Assembly (NCBI RefSeq): GCF_026274175.1
Contig: NZ_JAPHNL010000253.1
Location: forward strand, 1 to 50,847
Source: Streptomyces beihaiensis
GTDB taxonomy: Bacteria > Actinomycetota > Actinomycetes > Streptomycetales > Streptomycetaceae
Direction of reading: 5' to 3'
Length of the DNA: 50,847 nucleotides
Under the pieces are notes generated by a model that saw only the letters and a list, made by a program, of their open reading frames with translations, was not told where the DNA came from and ran no database searches. The position numbers and the translations under genes were made by a program. This document shows, piece by piece, positions 48,850-50,847 of the stretch; positions within the stretch are counted from its first letter, which is position 1, and each line of letters begins with the position of its first letter.

Positions 48850-49536
48850 GTGATCCGGGTAGTGGTGGTGGACGACGAGGCGCTGGTGCGCTCCGGCTTC
48901 GAGCTGATCCTGAACACCTCCGACGGCATCCAGGTCGTGGCCACCGCGGAGGGGGCACAGGCCGCCGACGTGATCCGCCGCGAACAGCCGGACGTCGTGC
49001 TCCTCGACATCCGTATGCCGGACGTCGACGGCCTGACCGTCCTGCGGCAGATCCAGCAACTGCCCGCACCACCCCAGGTGGCGATGCTGACCACCTTCGA
49101 CACCGACGAATACATCCTGACCGCACTGCGCTCGGGAGCCGGCGGCTTCCTCCTCAAGGACACCGAACCCGAACAACTCGCCCAACTGGTACGCACGCTG
49201 GCCGCGGGCGGCGTGGTCATGTCCCCGAAGGCATCACGCGCCCTGCTGCGCAGCCACCCCGGGGCAAACGGCCCCCAGGACGCGGACGTGGCGCGGGTGG
49301 ACCTGCTCAGCGACCGCGAACGCGATGTCCTCGTCCTGATCGCGGAAGGACTCTCCAACGCCGACATCGGCGCCCGCATCCACCTGAGCGCGGGCACCGT
49401 CAAGGACCACGTCAGCTCGATCCTGACCAAACTACGGGTGTCCAGCCGCGTCCAGGCCGCGCTCCTCGCCGAGCGCGCCGGACTGCTCAGCGGCGGTGAC
49501 GACGAAGAACCCGCGAAACGGGACGGCGGTCGATGA
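48850..49536 (+). CDS. NarL/LuxR-family response regulator
   Basis: A 228-residue protein with a receiver domain (phosphoacceptor Asp53 in 'VVLLDIRMPDVDGL', acidic pair in 'VVVDDEALVRSG', Thr in 'AMLTTFDTDEYI', Lys in 'GFLLKDTEP') and a C-terminal LuxR HTH ('LSDRERDVLVLIAEGLSNAD', 'GARIHLSAGTVKDHVSSILT'). GTG start. It overlaps the kinase gene by 4 bases. Such regulators bind short inverted repeats as dimers, so it is a candidate binder of the palindromes at arrays E1-E4. Confidence 0.93.
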   Translation: MIRVVVVDDEALVRSGFELILNTSDGIQVVATAEGAQAADVIRREQPDVVLLDIRMPDVDGLTVLRQIQQLPAPPQVAMLTTFDTDEYILTALRSGAGGFLLKDTEPEQLAQLVRTLAAGGVVMSPKASRALLRSHPGANGPQDADVARVDLLSDRERDVLVLIAEGLSNADIGARIHLSAGTVKDHVSSILTKLRVSSRVQAALLAERAGLLSGGDDEEPAKRDGGR

Positions 49537-50657
49537 GCACCGGCCTGACACTGTGGCGGCGGGTACCGCCCTGGGTCCTCGACACGGCCCTGGTCGCACT
49601 CGCCGTGCTCGATGCCTGGCTCAACCTCTTCGACGAGGACACCACCTCGTTCATGCGGGCCTGCGCCGCCATGGGTTGCGTCGCACTGTTCCTGCGCAGG
49701 CGCTTCCCGCTGGCCGTCTTCGTGCTGACCCTGCCCATGCTCCTGTTCATGGACGTGGCAGTCGCGCCGTTCGCCGCCCTGTACACCCTGGCCGCGCACA
49801 CCCGACACCGTCCGCTCCTGGCCGGCTGCGCCCTGCTCAACGCGGCAGCGAGCACCCTGACGTGGCCGCTGTCCGACACGTTCTCCGGTGACCGGACCTG
49901 GACGCTCATCCAGTTCGCCTACACCCTGGCCACGGCCTTCGCCCCGGTCCTGATCGGCCAGCTCGTCCAGGCCAGGCAGGACGTGGCCCGCCAGCTCGTC
50001 GAGGTCGAAGAGGCCCGCGAACACGAGCGTGCCCTGCACGCCCAGACCGTCCTCGCCCGCGAACGCGCCCAACTGGCCCGCGAGATGCACGACGTCGTCT
50101 CCCACCAGGTCAGCCTCATCGCCGTACAAGCCGGAGCCCTGCAGGTCGCGGCCAAAGACCCCCAGGCGCGCGACGGCGCCCGCGCCATCCGCACCCTGAG
50201 CGTGAACACCCTCGACGAACTGCGCCACATGGTCACTCTCCTGCGCGCCTCCGGCGGCAAGGAGACCGAACTCACCCCGCAACCCACCCTCGCCGATCTC
50301 CAGCAGCTGATCGCCAACAGTGGCATCCAGACGACCCTGACCGGCGAGCTCCCGCCGCACATCAGCACCACCGCCCAGCGCACCATCTACCGCACGGCGC
50401 AGGAAGCCCTCACCAACGTACGCAAACACGCGCCCGGCGCCCGCGCCCACATCCACCTGTGGCACGACGCCCAGCACTTCGGCGTCACCGTCACCAACAC
50501 AGCCCCCACCCGCCCGTCCGTCCCGCTGCCCAGCGCCCACCACGGCCTGATCGGCCTCAAGGAACGCGCCGAACTCCTCTACGGCACCCTCGCCGCCGAG
50601 CCCACCCCGCAGGGCGGATTCAAAGTCGATCTACGGGCCCCCTCACGGCCCGCCTGA
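49533..50657 (+). CDS. Sensor histidine kinase (HisKA_3 / DesK type)
   Basis: A 374-residue kinase. The first 150 residues contain about five membrane helices without a large extracellular loop ('VLDTALVALAVLDAWLNLFD', 'LAVFVLTLPMLLFMDVAVAP', 'FAYTLATAFAPVLIGQLVQA'), the pattern of intramembrane-sensing kinases for envelope stress. Then comes a coiled coil, the HisKA_3 H box 'AREMHDVVSHQVSLIAVQAG' (His186), and an N box 'TAQEALTNVRKHAPGARAHI' with the ATP lid and 'HHGLIGLKERAELLYGTLAA'. ATG overlaps the regulator's stop (ATGA). Confidence 0.92.
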   Translation: MSTGLTLWRRVPPWVLDTALVALAVLDAWLNLFDEDTTSFMRACAAMGCVALFLRRRFPLAVFVLTLPMLLFMDVAVAPFAALYTLAAHTRHRPLLAGCALLNAAASTLTWPLSDTFSGDRTWTLIQFAYTLATAFAPVLIGQLVQARQDVARQLVEVEEAREHERALHAQTVLARERAQLAREMHDVVSHQVSLIAVQAGALQVAAKDPQARDGARAIRTLSVNTLDELRHMVTLLRASGGKETELTPQPTLADLQQLIANSGIQTTLTGELPPHISTTAQRTIYRTAQEALTNVRKHAPGARAHIHLWHDAQHFGVTVTNTAPTRPSVPLPSAHHGLIGLKERAELLYGTLAAEPTPQGGFKVDLRAPSRPA

Positions 50658-50769
50658 GCACGCGCCCGGCGTCATCTCGACGTCAAGGCATCGCCGCAAC
50701 GCACCACACCGCACACCGCACATAACGCGTACGGTCAGATCCGCAGGTCAGGCGCCTTTTGCGACGCGC

Positions 50770-50847
50770 TCTAGTGTTCTGAGTCGGGAATTCTGTTCAG
50801 ATGTGTAGGCTTGCTTCATGGCACGGATGGGGCGGCCGAAGGCCGAG
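50770..50847 (+). mobile_element. Left end of an IS630-family element, continuing beyond the window
   Basis: About 45 bases of non-coding sequence with the text TGTTCTGAGTCGGGAATTC precede a transposase start. IS630 elements insert at TA; a CTAG at 50772-50775 is a plausible border. The element's right end is not in the window. Confidence 0.55.
50818..50847 (+). CDS. IS630-family transposase, N-terminal fragment (cut by the window edge)
   Basis: Ten codons, MARMGRPKAE, match the typical start of actinobacterial IS630 transposases, which open with an M-GRPKAELVL-type segment before the HTH. Only this short stretch is visible, so the call relies on memory of that start and on the upstream context. 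Confidence 0.55.
   Translation, partial: MARMGRPKAE

Overview
The window is very GC-rich, dense, largely operonic DNA that looks like a Streptomyces or close relative. Supporting content: a HEN1/Pnkp RNA repair pair, a SepF-like division protein, an F420-type luciferase-like oxidoreductase, TerD-family proteins, an RsbW-like ATPase, several GTG starts, ATGA/GTGA start-stop overlaps and an IS630-type transposase start at the right edge. I saw no rRNA, tRNA or CRISPR array.

Left part (1-11.9 kb): the end of a LysR regulator, a secreted M9 collagenase, and a frameshifted remnant of a small secreted protein. Then comes a four-transcript aromatic-CoA island: RidA and an acyl-CoA dehydrogenase, an aryl-CoA ligase with a PaaX regulator, and an enoyl-CoA hydratase with a fused FAD-monooxygenase/old-yellow-enzyme hybrid. 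This matches the aerobic 2-aminobenzoyl-CoA (anthranilate) or salicylyl-CoA route. The two divergent promoter regions of the island carry the same palindromic sequence, a likely PaaX-type operator.

Middle (11.4-31.5 kb): an anti-sigma-like ATPase; an arginine deiminase set (arcA, ornithine carbamoyltransferase, cationic amino-acid permease, no carbamate kinase); hen1-pnkp; an LLM oxidoreductase; small hypothetical genes; an AAA ATPase coupled to a MazG-like hydrolase; a sepF-like gene; a molybdate system (regulator, modA, fused modBC); and a LacI-GH63-type glycosidase pair with three palindromic operator candidates.

Right part (31.5-50.8 kb): an AraC regulator, an ArsR-type regulator divergent from a flavin-reductase-like protein, a cupin and an acetyltransferase. 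Four unrelated short tandem repeats lie within 3.5 kb here. A partly decayed stretch follows (ABC exporter fragment, TerD fragment), and then an envelope-stress island: terD plus a SigE-family sigma factor, a small membrane protein plus terD, a glycosyltransferase/teichoic-acid polymerase operon, a lysyl-phosphatidylglycerol synthase plus esterase, and a NarL-type two-component pair.

The most interesting observation is a regulatory array in front of four of those transcripts: two CCGCC-N4-GGCGG palindromes 22 bp apart, followed 29 bp later by a conserved YCGCCGGATACC-like site, always in the orientation of the downstream gene (the fourth copy keeps only the second palindrome and the last site). 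It ties the TerD, sigma factor, teichoic-acid and LPG genes into one candidate regulon, and I know of no description of it.
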